Below the pieces are notes generated by a model. The model was not told the DNA's origin. It did no database searches and was given only the letters and a program-made list of their open reading frames with translations. 64,000 nt of DNA, from assembly GCA_030272155.1 (NCBI GenBank), contig CP126206.1, forward strand, positions 2,542,001-2,606,000, written 5' to 3'. Below, piece after piece: positions 24,432 to 34,709 of the stretch. The position numbers and the translations under genes were made by a program. Origin of the DNA: Tetradesmus obliquus (Eukaryota > Chlorophyta > Chlorophyceae > Sphaeropleales > Scenedesmaceae). Each line of letters opens with the position of its first letter. Position 1 is the stretch's first letter.

Positions 24432-27400
24432 TTGGGCTGGGTGAGGGCACAGCAGTTGTCGCATGCATGTGGCTGCAAGCGGCCCAACGCCACATTGTTT
24501 GGCATCGGAGTATATATCTACTTGTGCACTGCACGAGCCAAGTCTCTGACAGGTTGCAGCAGGAGCCAACGTGTTGCTGCTTGCACACACTCACTGGGAC
24601 TAGGGCTAGGTGATGGGCTAGGGCTGGGTGATGGGCTGGGTGATGGGCTGGGTGACGGGCTGGGTGACGGGCTGGGTGATGGGCTGGGCGATGGGCTGGG
24701 TGATGGGCTGGGTGATGGGCTTGGGCTGGGTGATGGGCTGGGGCTGGGGCTAGGGCTTGGAGATGGGCTGGGGCTGAGGAGTGGTGCTGTGCAATTGCCG
24801 CTGCGGCAGACCCCTGGAGATCCTACAACCTGACGCCTTCGGTTGTCACGTAGTGTACAGCTGCAACCTTCGTTGACGTTGCTGAAGCTCACGCTTGCTG
24901 CCGTGGCGTTGCAGCTGACAGTGCGGCACTCTGTGGCGTTGTATGCGGCGCAGAAGTCTGTGTGTTGCAGCAACAGCGGCAGCGCCAAGCAGCATGCCTT
25001 GAGGTACACAACTGCTTCTTCCAGCGTAATTAAATGGTTGCATGTGCCTGGCGGTTATCTGAAGCCATTCATACAAAGAAACACCTGAAATGCGGCAGCG
25101 GTCCATGCACACCAAAAAACACCCAAACACCAGCTCCCGACTCACCCGCACATCTTTCAGCAGTCCTGTTCCAAACAAAACCCGTCACACAGCTGCAGCT
25201 GTAGCCTGGAGCCACCAGCGGAGTGGCCCTGCAGCTGCCTCCCACAGCAAAAGCAAGCAGCCCGCATGGGTCTGCTGCACAGGCTGGGTCACTGCAGTTC
25301 CTCAGTCGATCACTCCATGTTAGGCCGGCTGTGCAGTTGCATTTGAAGGTGCTGAGAGATCCAGGGGCGTCGCTGCAGCTGTCGGGAAGGGTGTTGTTGA
25401 GGATGTTGCAGGGCTTGTTGATGCACGTGGTGGCTGCGGGCAAGTAGGTAAGCAGGCAGCGCAGTCATGGAAGAAAAGTGAGCTGTGGTTGTGCTTGAAG
25501 TGGCATGCAGAGCTCGCTCATTTGTGCTGTTGGGGATGCTGCAGGGCTTGTTGACGCATGTAGTGGCTGCGGGCAAGCAAGCAGGCCAGGCAGGTAGATT
25601 GGCAAGGAGCGCAGTGATGGCAGAATTGTCAGCTGTGGCTGTGCTTGGTGCAGCGTGCAGACATCACAACATCACAGATGGGAGCTATGATTCAAAAAGG
25701 TACACGTACTGAAGTTTCGACCAGCGGCGCAATGTGTGCAGATGCCATGATGTCTCAGCACACACACGGCTGATGTTTCATGAACAGCTGGCGTGATGCC
25801 TGCGCATTGCGGCTGATGTTGAACTGACTTAAGCTCATCAGTGCATGCCCCATTCAGCCAGGTGTACCGCTGAACAGTGCAGGCCACGTAAACAGGACCC
25901 ATTCAGCCAAGTATATAACTCACCAATGCAGGTCCCATTCTGCCAAGTATATAACTCACCAATGCAGGTCCCATTCTGCCAAGTATATAACTCACCAATG
26001 CAGGTCCCATTCTGCCAAGTGTACCGCGGCTGGCAGGCACATGTGAAGCCCTGCTGCTGCTGCTTCACCCCGACACTTCTCCTGGCAGCAGCCGTGCAGC
26101 TGCTGTTGACGGCATTGTCGATCCTGCCGCATGGGTTGTTGAGGCATGCCGTGGCTACAGGGCAGCATAAGCGGGGCAGATGATCAGGTCAGTGTGCTTT
26201 GCCTATCACAGCCAAGTGAGTGTGTTGCGTGGTTCAAACCAGAGCAAGTGCCACACATGGGTTGTTGAGGCATGCGGTTGTTGAAACAGCGAAGCAGTGT
26301 GCTTTGCCTATCACAGGATATTGCGCGTACTGCATGATCAAAACACGAGCAAGCGTAAGGCACTGTTGTCACAACTGTGTATGATGCAAGTGACCTGTAC
26401 ATACCAGCGAGCAGCAGTTGAAAAATGTAGCAGCTGGCAACATTGCAGCACAATGCAGCCGAAAAACAGCTAGCAACCCCGCTCACCGACACATGCTCCA
26501 CCTGAACACGTGTACTGGCTGGCTGGCACAAGTGTAGCTTTGTTGCTGCTGCACACCATCACTACTCCCAACGCCACAGGTGCAGCTGCCATTGACAGCA
26601 GACTCATCCACGGCCGGTTCACTGTGCATATATGTCGCTAACTTGCACTCACCAATGCATGTCCCATTCAGCCAGGTATACTGCGGCTGGCAGGAGCATG
26701 CGAAGCCCTGCTGCTGCTGCTGTTGCACTCCGGCAGACCTCCGTGCAACGGTGCAGCTGCCGTTGACAGCGTTGGTGATGTTGCCACACGGGTTGCTGGA
26801 GCACACAGTTGCTGCAAAGCAAAGAATGTAGCGGACATGAAAAGGTTGCCATGTATGCCCATAATGGGCAATGACATGTGTGTGGTGCGTCCAGGATGCA
26901 ACACCAGTGGTGTTGCTGTGTTTGAAAGGTTATGCAGGTGTCTTAACATAACCATTGCAGCCTGCTTACTTGATGCTGCGCAGAGTGAGGTGCGACGGTT
27001 GTTTGAGTTCCGTAACGGTGCTGCAAGCATTGGCATACCACCTTTACAACTTCATGTGCCACATTTGCGTGCTCACCTTGTGCAGTACAGACAGCCGCGC
27101 GGCAGGTGCCGTTGACAATGGCAGAGGTGTTGCATGCCGCGCCATCAGGCAAGTTGACAACGGTGCACAACCCCGTGCGCGGCACGCAGGTCGCATTCTG
27201 GCACGTGTTTTCGGCGACGCAGGGCGTCTGGCTCGTGGCACAGTAGTCTGCAGCAGGAAGTTGCAGCAAACAGAGAGTATGAGCTGAGTGACAGTTATTC
27301 TGGTCATGTTGCCGTCTCAGCTCGCAAGCTGGACACCTTCTCAGAAGCAGCACAGCAGGCACCTATGTGCATTCACTGAAAGTAAAAACCGTTATTAGCT

Positions 27401-27679
27401 TGCTGGCTAGCCGGCAATCCAATATGCTATCCATCACTCACCAACTTCGTCCAGAATTTTGCCGCTGGAGTCGCTCCTCTGCACAGACAGGCCTGCGCCG
27501 TATGGCGTCGTCAGCAGCATGCGCGCCGACGACGCAAGGATGATGAACTCTATCTCAGGAGCTACCAGTGAGCTGTCCAGAAAGCTTGACTTGAAAACCA
27601 CAGCCTGTGTTTCAGCCGCCTGTGGTGCGACTGCACTGCTGGCACTGGTGGTGCTGTCGGCGCTGGCTGAAGCTAGATC

Positions 27680-27735
<56 letters not shown>

Positions 27736-28647
27736 GTCGCGTGCCTGGGATAGTCTTCAGCACTGTCGTCTGCACATTGGAGGCTGGGTATGCTGCTGGC
27801 AGGCTTAGAGACTTGCTGACAGATGCTCCGAATGCTGTGAGGGCTGCTGCGCTGGTGAGGGGGCTAGGAAAGCTGGCCACTGGGCCCTCCACACGGTAAT
27901 AAATGGTGTATAGGCCTGCAGATAGACAGAAGGAAACAACAATGGAATGATGGCAGTTTTGTGATGTGCATGGGAAGCATGCATGCATGAGTATGTCCAT
28001 GCACAACAGGACAGGAGTTAACCACGTGCTGCATTTGCAGCAATGATGAAGGCTGCTTTGCAGGCCGTGGTGAGAGGACAAAGAGGCTTCATTGGTGTAT
28101 GAAAGTGCTGGGCATTCTGCTCAGTTGCATTGCAGCAGGCTGGGCCTGCACTACTGTCTTCGCCAACACATTCCAGACAGGCATCCTGCACTGCTGTCTG
28201 TACACAGAGTCCAGACTGCCTTTCACAAGGCATTGTTGCAGATACATAATCGGTGTACTAGACAACCTCACCAGGGAAGCTAACAGGATAGCATGGAAGC
28301 AGCAGCAGCAGCAGCAGCAGCAAGCAGTAGCACCTGTGTACATCTAGCGCACAACTCACGTGCACATAAGCCACCAGAGCATGCGCCCGGGGTTGATGCA
28401 GAGTAGTCACAGGCTGTGCCGTCTGTCTTGTTGCGGGCACTGCAGACACCAGCAGCAGGCGGGCACAGCGCCCCCTCCGGCACCACTAGCTCCTGACAGG
28501 CAGTTGCTTTGCACAACGCGCTCTTGCACAAGTCTGGGGCGCAGCATGCACAACAGCAGCAGCAGCAGCAGCAGCAGCAGGCAGCAACAGCCAAGGTAAG
28601 TTACTCTGCACAGCGCACTCTTGCACAAGTCTGTGGCGCAGCATGCA

Positions 28648-28685
<38 letters not shown>

Positions 28686-31600
28686 AAGGTAAGTTGCTTT
28701 GCGCTGCGCACTCTTGCACATGTCTGCAATAAATTGCCCACAGAACAGCAGCATCTGCAGCCGAGGTACGTGAATAAGTATATCAGGGAGAGCAATCTGG
28801 CTGCGGCACACCCCTCTCTCACACAGGTCTGCCATACATATGCGTGCAGCGTAGCACAGCAGCAGAGGCCACAGTAACAGGCACAGTGAGCCGCCGCAAT
28901 GAGACCTGTGTTACAGCTCTGTGCTGGAGTGTATGCTGCAGCTTTGAGATAACACACCAGTACAGTCTCTGCATGTTTGGGTTTGCCACAAGTCACTACA
29001 GTCACATTCACAGCAGTAGCAACAGACACACACGTGCGCAAAGCAAGGCAACCCCACCTTTGCAAACGCCAGCAGCACACTTGCTTTCGAAGCCCCGCAG
29101 CTTGCATGGAGCGCCGTCTGCTTTGCCAGCACATTTGATGTCGCATGTGCCGGTCAATGCATTGCAGATTTCACCACTCTCTGTGTTGCACCGCACATCG
29201 CCGCAGGTGGCAGCACACCTGCACAGCAACGGTTGTTGGTAGAAGGCAGTCTTTGCGGCTGTGCGGGTTGTGCAATGTTGCCAGCAGCAGCCAGTGTTAG
29301 CGTCGGTGCATGGCTGTACAGGACAGGCCAGGGATCAACAGTACCAGAGCATACCCAACACTGTTTCCATCATTAGATGCAACTGCGCTTGCTGTTATAT
29401 GGCCAGGTGCAGTTGATGCTGTATTTCAACTGCCAAGGTCACCAGCTCACCTATCGATCAGGGTAGCGCCCGGCCGGAATGCATACGACTTGAACACGGC
29501 CCCAGTCAGCTGGTCTGCACCGCCAGTGCCTGCATAATTTGCAACTGTCCCGTTTGCCAGCAGGTGCCTTGCCATCGCCACCCCGGGTGACGCTCCGCCT
29601 GCAAAGCTTCTGGAGAGGTAACCGGTGTAACCGGCATAGCTGATGCTTCCAGTCATGCCCCAGAAAGCACCAGGGAACCCGCCCTGCTGCTGCTCTAGAT
29701 CAGAGCCACTGGCTACAGCGGAGCGGTCGCTGCTGAACAGCACGACTGTGCGTGAAGGCGGTGAAGAGGGGTCGTCCCTGTACTTCTGGAACCAGCTGGG
29801 CCTGAGGGCAAAGCGGCCGTCAGATGTCAGCACCATGCGGCGCGCCTGCCAGTCCAACTGCACAAAGGGCAGGGCAGACACAGGCGCAGGCATATGTACG
29901 GAACCGAGGGAGCGCATTGTTGGGAAGAGAGAGAAGTAATCAGCTGTATGAAATGGAGTCATCTTTCATTGCACGTGCAAGAATTCAAGGTGTTGGCAAT
30001 GTAGCAGGCAGCATGCACAGGCACGGGCAGTAATCCAACAAAATGTGTCAGACAACTTACGATGTAATCGGTGTTTTGGAAGTCCAGGGAAGCACCGCTT
30101 AGGATGATGGGACTGTCACCAGAAGCATTGTCATCCCCGATGGTGCTGACAACCACAAACGCGTGCCTTGACCAGCCCCTGTAGTCGTCTAGTGTCGGGG
30201 CGCCAGCAGGGCACAACTCCAGGTCGTTACATTTGAAAGTAACGGTGTATCCGGCAGCTCCAAACAGCAGCGCAATGTCAGGGGCTTCGTCACCAAATAA
30301 GCAGCGGTTTTCGCGCTGGTATGGTGCCAGCACCAGCACACTGCCTCTTGAGGTCGAGCACTTTTGGGCTTGCTGCAGCTGCCTGTGGGTGAAGAATGAG
30401 ACATCTGTTGGCCGCAACAAGCTGCTGCTACTGCTGCTGCTGCTGCTGACATATGTGCCGTGTTGCGAATGATCATCTGCTTGATCCTGCAGCAGCAGCA
30501 TCTGCTGCACCTGATCTGTGAGGCTGCCGCTGGTACCGCTGCCGTCACCCGGATTAAGATCTGTCGGCGTCTGCTGTCCAAGGTTGTGCTGCAGCAGGCT
30601 GCGTGCCCTCCTGCTGCTGCTGCATGGCTTGCCGTAGTCATCCGTGGCCAGGATGAGGCAGGGGAAGTCCTCCTGGGTGAGGAACTCAATGCGCCTGCAG
30701 CACGGGGGCAGCAACAGGGGAGGATCAGGGGCATGGCGGCTCAGGTGCTTGTAACTCACTGGCGTGCCCCACCTTTCACCAGTTGCAAAGCGTCTCACCT
30801 CTCAGTGACCTTTCTGACTGTGCCGTTTTTGATCTTTGGAATGATGGACGTGAAGTTGTTGAACGTCACTGCGCCCGGTGTTACTGCCGCCGCTGCTGCT
30901 GCTGTATCACTCAGCCGCCTCCGCTGGCCGCCGCTTCCAGTGAGCCTTATCAGCAGGTCATACATCTGCTGAGTGGCCACCTCAGGAGTTGTGCCGGCAG
31001 CTTGGATTTCGTCCAGCCGCTCCTGTGCTGTACTGACCAGTTCGGCGGTTGGGAAGATCTGGACAAAGACGTCAAAGTCGGTTGTGATGGCGGTGATGAT
31101 GACTGCACGTAGAAAGAGGTGGGCAGCAGCCACAAAAGTGCTAAGTATGGTAACATTAGCACGCTGAGTGATGTAAGGGTGCTGTGTCCCAGAATTGAGT
31201 GGCGAATTTGTGGTGACGGTGTTATGCCATCATGGTTTGTGTTGCCAATGGCGCATGCAGCCGCACACGATTCAACGTGACGCTCTACATGCCTAGCACG
31301 GCACTTGGCTGCTGTCTAAATCACATGTGATTAACAGCACTGCAGCTGCTGTCATGGGCTGGTCAATGCTAGTAGAGCTGAGAACCCATGCCTTTGAATC
31401 CTGCAACCGCACCTTGTGAGCTGACGTCCCTGTCCAGCAAGCTCACATAGAAGTTCCTGTAGACAGCTTCCTGCGTCTTTGGGAAGTCGATGAAAATTAC
31501 GTTTGAAAACAAGCCGTCGCTGGCGTATCTGTCGTCGTGAACCCTCTGCCCATCATCGAACAGGGTGCCAAGCACGTCTCCGATGCCATCGGTCGTGTTG

Positions 31601-32247
31601 TCTTTGCGGCCGTGCAGCACAACTTGCGTGGCACCGTTCAGGCCGGCCGTGCTTGCAAAACGAGCTTTGAAGATGACGGGCTCGGTTTGACCTTGTGCTG
31701 CTGCGTCGATGTTGGCTGTCATGCCTACACAAAAGCCCGCCTGGCACTTCCCTGCAAGTCATCGGCAGCAGCAGTAGCAGCAGGAACAGACGACTGTAAG
31801 CACGGCACATGCACGATCTGTCTGCTGCAACAATGCTAATGTGCTCAACGGAACTCCACAATCAGTTGTTCCAGTTGCTGCTTGCTGTTCATGCTGTACA
31901 GCACATGTGGCAGGGCTCAACAATCCAGCTGCTGCCACCAACGTATGATCAATATGACTATGGACGTTGACACAGGTAAGAGGCGGTCGTTTGCGCCCAA
32001 CACCTCATATACAGACTATTAGCTCTACATACTATGCTGCAGGGAGCGTCCAGAACCCTGCAGGGACATGAAACCTGCCCACCTTTCACGGGCCCGTCCG
32101 TGCAGTTGGTGCCATCAGCCGCAGGCGTGTAGCTGCATTTGCCAGCAGAGCAGCTGCCTGTTTGGCACACCTTGTCATCACACTTGGGGGGAGAGCAGGC
32201 CGGTGGTGGCGGTGGCGGCGCTGCAGCAGCAATGCAGCAGCAGCAGC

Positions 32248-32301
<54 letters not shown>

Positions 32302-33224
32302 CGTAGCGCGGGCGGCGATCGTGTCAGCAACCGCCGCAGTTGAACCTGGTCACCCCCCGCCAAAACGCATGTTGTTGCAACGATGTAACCGCTGCCTGCC
32401 ATACAATGCCGATAGCTGCATGAGCTAGCCTCTTGTCAACTTGGTCAAACTTGGTCAACCATGGTCAAACGACCCCATTTTTCATTGCAGTAATCTGGAC
32501 ACATCCACTCCTGGCTCACATGCTGGGATGCCTGTGGTCCTGGTGGCTGCAGCTGCTGCGGTGACACTGACAGCACCCTTGCTGACAGCCCGCAGTCCAT
32601 TGCAGACGCCAAACGCGCATCTGTTGATGTTGATGGTCCTTGCCATAGACGAGAACTTTGGGAGCACCTGCTTTGCATTGCTGCCTGCAAATGACAGCCG
32701 CACGCTGAGCTGCAGGGCAGGGCCAGCTGTGGCACCAGGCAGCTGCAATGCAAGCAGTGCAGCAATGGCAAAAACAAAGGGTGTGAGAAAGTATAAATGC
32801 AAACACGCTGAGTTACAGGGCAGGGCCAGCTGTGGAGCTGGCACCAGGCAGCTGCAATGCAAGCAGTGCAGTAGCAGCAAGGACAAAAAGATGGTGCCAG
32901 GACCCACATGTAACTATCCTCTGTCAAAAAGGGTGTGAGAAAGTAGCGAACACAAACACATGCTGAGCTGGCAGGGCAAAGCCACCGACAAAGATGGCCC
33001 CAGCTTGATAAGAGGGTCGGGTTGACGAGCCAGCAGGTGACATACAGCTGCTCACGAGCAACGTTGCACTGTTTGACACAATGCGTATGCAGACATGATC
33101 AGAGGTGCATGGCGCAGCCAGTACGACTGCAATGCGTGTCTGCGACTTGATTAGTTGCTGCTGCTCATATGGCTGCGCACAAGACGGAGAGCTGGCAATC
33201 ACAGCCCACGCACAGAACACAGCA

Positions 33225-33295
<71 letters not shown>

Positions 33296-34709
33296 AGCCG
33301 CTGCTCTCCGACGCTCACCGGCCCACATCCTGTGGCCGCGCGTGCTGTTACATTCGCCTGCTGCTTAATCGCCGCACGCAGCCTGGACACTGCTGCATTC
33401 GTCAGATTCGTTCCGCAGCGGCTGCTGTTGTTGCTGCCGGATGCGCCGAGGGTGTAGTTGACGGTCAGCAGCACAGAAGGCAGCCGCAGCGTGCATGCAG
33501 CTCCGCTGCTGTTCAGAGCTCCACCTGTTGAGGTGTAGTTTCCTGCAGCAGGAAAGAAGGCATTGACAGGAGCATGAGCGTTGACGGGTGAGAGCTTGCT
33601 CCGGGAAATAAGCACAATCATCAACAGCAGAGCCTGCAGCTGTTGCTGCTGCTGCTGCTTCTGCTGCTGCTGCTTCTCCTGAGCCCCAAGCCTAGTCAAC
33701 CCAAATCATAGGACTGCTTCCCCCGTGGCTTCACTCTCCCCAACATCACAACTCATTCATATACAGGAGACTTCTGCACCCAAAAGATGTCTCACTTGGG
33801 CAAGGGAAGCAGAAGCAGCGGCCGGTGCCCTGGCCAGCCGGCAGGAAGGTTATGCTGATGTTGTAGGGTGTGTCAGCAGCTGGTGAGAACAGCCTGCATG
33901 CTGGGGGCGTCACTGGGTACTGCTCTGTCTTCCAGCCAGGCACGTGAGAGCCAAAGCCTGTCTTGCAGGCTGAAAGTCCGTATGGGAGTCGGGTGTCAGA
34001 GACAGATTTGCACGCGAGGCAGCAGTTCAGCAGCAGCAGCAGCAGCGGCAAGTCAGATGTAAGTTGCAGCTGTTGGATGCTGCATGCGCCAAGAATTTAA
34101 ACCTATGTGCTGTGTAGCTGGGCACGTCTTCTCCGCAACCAAGCATGCATCCGTAGGTGTGTTACGAGATTCTGATAATTGTTTCAGTTGCAGCCATGTG
34201 CTGTCGTGTTGTGTCGTGGCCATTTGCAGCGTTGATGCCATGGCTGAGTGTAGCACTGCTGAGGGGCCACTGCTGGCAAGACTTGCATGCACCCAGAAAT
34301 CCACCAAACGCTCGGTGCTTAGGTAGCAGTGTGTAATGTGTGGTGAGCTGCTGCACGTGCATGACTGCAGGAACTCCCAGCTTGCAAGCGGACACACGTC
34401 CCCTGCCACTGCTGCTGCTGCTGCTGCTCCTGCTGCTGCTCCTGCTGCTGTACTGTGATGTGAGTGCTGCCGCCTCTGCTGCTGGTGCTGCTGCTGCAAG
34501 GCTTGTACTACTATGCGAAACAGTTACATCTGATCCTTTTGACAGCACTCACCGCAGCCCCTGCCCGCTGGCATGTAGCCATTGCTGCATGCAGTCGAGT
34601 TCACCGCTGCCACCTCCAGGCTCAAGTCCTCATCGTCATACGTGGCGTCCATTCCGTAGCAGTTTAATATAAATAGAAAAAAAAGCAGTACTGTGGCCTT
34701 TAATCGCAT
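16981..34709 (-). CDS. Paralogue B: large secreted modular cysteine-rich protein, EGF/NHL/RCC1-like (complete)
   Basis: Complete minus-strand gene. My 28-exon model sums to 6948 nt, 2315 residues plus a TAG stop at 16981-16983, with every exon phase matching. The start ATG at 34707-34709 opens a signal peptide ([19 protein letters not shown]). Approximate layout in residues: 1-305 signal and N-terminal Cys region; 306-866 unrecognised extracellular region; 867-1577 Cys-rich and EGF-like modules with a Ser-Pro linker near 1435-1516; 1578-1874 NHL-like segment; 1932-2315 RCC1-like CWG repeats. No transmembrane segment or GPI-type tail is visible, so secretion to wall or medium is inferred. B differs from A and C by an extra EGF-like exon, a poly-Ser run in exon 12, and large arrays of partial exon copies in its introns. 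Function is unknown; no named gene is recognised. Confidence 0.85.
18058..18440. repeat. 49-bp minisatellite, about 7.6 units, in paralogue B intron 24
   Basis: Units begin at 18058, 18107, 18156, 18205, 18254, 18303, 18352 and 18401 (last one partial), each starting GGACAACATTGGCGCATGCA and containing a near-palindrome around GCGCGGCGCGC. Units are almost identical, with only single substitutions at a few sites. Because 49 is not a multiple of three and the unit lacks stops, all frames on both strands stay open for 130-240 codons. These openings are not genes; the array lies between RCC1-like exons 24 (18546-18801) and 25 (17804-17944). Confidence 0.9.
20570..20750. repeat. Extra copies of the exon 21 5' splice region, paralogue B
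   Basis: The acceptor and first coding bases of exon 21 (GACACGCGGCAGGTCCTGCA region at 20552-20571) recur at about 20645-20665 and 20722-20742, each in a similar setting with a following GTGCAACCCC or GTGTAACCCC. Spacing is about 80-95 bp. Each copy keeps the TGCAG acceptor on the coding strand but only a few codons of exon. Confidence 0.7.
21480..21990. repeat. Three copies of the exon 20 5' end, paralogue B
   Basis: The start of exon 20 (coding CVRMIDI...ESYWPTS) is repeated upstream at about 21640-21732 ([17 protein letters not shown]) and 21855-21935. Matching flank words (GGCATGCGCAGCAGGGTG) occur at 21571, about 21765 and about 21970, giving units of about 195-205 bp. Only the 5' part of the exon and its acceptor-side intron are copied, so the upstream copies have no exon end of their own. 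Confidence 0.75.
22785..23390. repeat. Array of exon 18 5'-end copies, paralogue B
   Basis: The exon 18 start (coding [19 protein letters not shown], 22785-22841) recurs in the upstream intron at about 23030-23147, 23205-23265 and 23310-23375, with a further short remnant near 22965-22990. Copies read [19 protein letters not shown]-like and each keeps the CTGCAG acceptor on the coding strand. The 23030-23147 copy reaches further into the exon than the others. Confidence 0.75.
23460..24300. repeat. Four tandem copies of the exon 17 3' end with splice donors, paralogue B
   Basis: The 3' half of exon 17 ([20 protein letters not shown] followed by a CAG/GTGAGC donor, 24201-24300) is repeated downstream at about 23960-24060, 23720-23820 and 23466-23565, with a period near 240 bp. 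Each unit also has a second GGTGAGTAG or GGTGAGCAG site about 100 bp upstream. The 23720 and 23960 copies still read as intact cysteine-rich peptides ([36 protein letters not shown]). The 23466 copy is more worn. Confidence 0.82.
24386..24430. repeat. CTG tract (coding strand) at the acceptor of paralogue B exon 17
   Basis: About 15 CTG triplets on the minus strand run directly into the CTGCAG acceptor of exon 17 (exon starts at 24383). There is no other pyrimidine-rich tract there, so the triplet run occupies the place of the polypyrimidine tract. Confidence 0.85.
25840..26015. repeat. 36-bp triplicate of an EGF exon end and its donor, paralogue B
   Basis: Three adjacent 36-bp units at about 25911, 25947 and 25983 each encode [10 protein letters not shown] plus the GTGAGT donor; a fourth worn copy (YTWLNG) lies at 25840-25905. 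As 36 is a multiple of three and the intron start reads E-L in frame, the exon can be extended through each donor without a stop. The first donor met by the transcript is at 25994-25995. Confidence 0.8.
27681..27734 (-). repeat. Coding poly-Ser triplet tract in paralogue B exon 12
   Basis: About 18 AGC codons on the coding strand inside exon 12, between ETIPGTRR-like and [10 protein letters not shown] segments. A has only SNSGSSGG and C only SSSSD at this position, so the run is a B-specific expansion of a shared low-complexity site. Confidence 0.85.
28485..28740. repeat. Three copies of the exon 11 5' end, paralogue B
   Basis: Exon 11 begins [13 protein letters not shown] at 28533. Similar starts with their acceptors lie upstream at about 28605-28637 ([12 protein letters not shown]) and 28690-28728 ([12 protein letters not shown]), each followed on the coding strand by CTTACCTTGGCTG and a CTG tract. 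Units are about 95-110 bp. Confidence 0.75.
29451..31751 (-). other. Paralogue B exons 6-9: extracellular region of unknown fold
   Basis: Exons: 31413-31751, 30799-31102, 30061-30694 and 29451-29857. Exon 6 carries [20 protein letters not shown]; exon 7 has [20 protein letters not shown] and ends [16 protein letters not shown]; exon 8 begins [20 protein letters not shown] and keeps [19 protein letters not shown] after a variable Ser/Gln-rich middle; exon 9 contains [17 protein letters not shown] and [14 protein letters not shown]. The strong three-way conservation outside the low-complexity part of exon 8 argues for a folded domain. I cannot name its family. Confidence 0.75.
32083..34709 (-). 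other. Paralogue B exons 1-5: signal peptide and N-terminal cysteine-containing region
   Basis: Exons: 34553-34709, 33796-33969, 33319-33542, 32520-32742 and 32083-32220. Conserved anchors are [13 protein letters not shown] (exon 1), [18 protein letters not shown] (2), [16 protein letters not shown] (3), [20 protein letters not shown] (4) and [16 protein letters not shown] (5). Exon 5 is preceded, on the coding strand, by a CTG tract (32234-32299) that runs almost into the CTGCAG acceptor. A 68-bp copy of the 5' end of exon 4 lies in the intron upstream at 32807-32875. A CAG tract on the coding strand (33227-33294) follows the exon 3 donor directly. Confidence 0.78.
33227..33294. repeat. CTG/CAG triplet tract, about 22 units, paralogue B intron 3
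   Basis: A perfect or near-perfect CTG run on the plus strand (CAG on the coding strand) starting about 25 bp after the exon 3 donor. It produces long Leu, Ala, Cys, Gln and Ser open frames that are not genes. Confidence 0.88.

Larger units (their letters stand above)
24201..29218 (-). other. Paralogue B exons 10-17: cysteine-rich and EGF-like modules, extra EGF exon, Ser-Pro linker
   Basis: Exons: 29058-29218, 28360-28533, 27442-27915, 27077-27247, 26653-26811, an extra EGF-like exon 25996-26154, 25146-25433, 24595-24957 and 24201-24383. Exons 11-17 are phase 1-1, so loss or gain of any one keeps frame. The extra exon ([17 protein letters not shown]...[16 protein letters not shown]) has no counterpart in A or C. 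Exon 12 encodes about 18 consecutive Ser at 27681-27734. Exon 16 ends in an S-P-S-P linker of about 60 residues (24595-24790), intermediate between A and C; such linkers are typical sites of hydroxyproline O-glycosylation in algal wall proteins. Confidence 0.78.

Noticed and set aside
26480-26615. Further EGF-like exon in paralogue B ([15 protein letters not shown] region)
   Set aside because: Key cysteines and the CxCQPxYTW core are worn and no sound acceptor was found; most likely a decayed exon copy.
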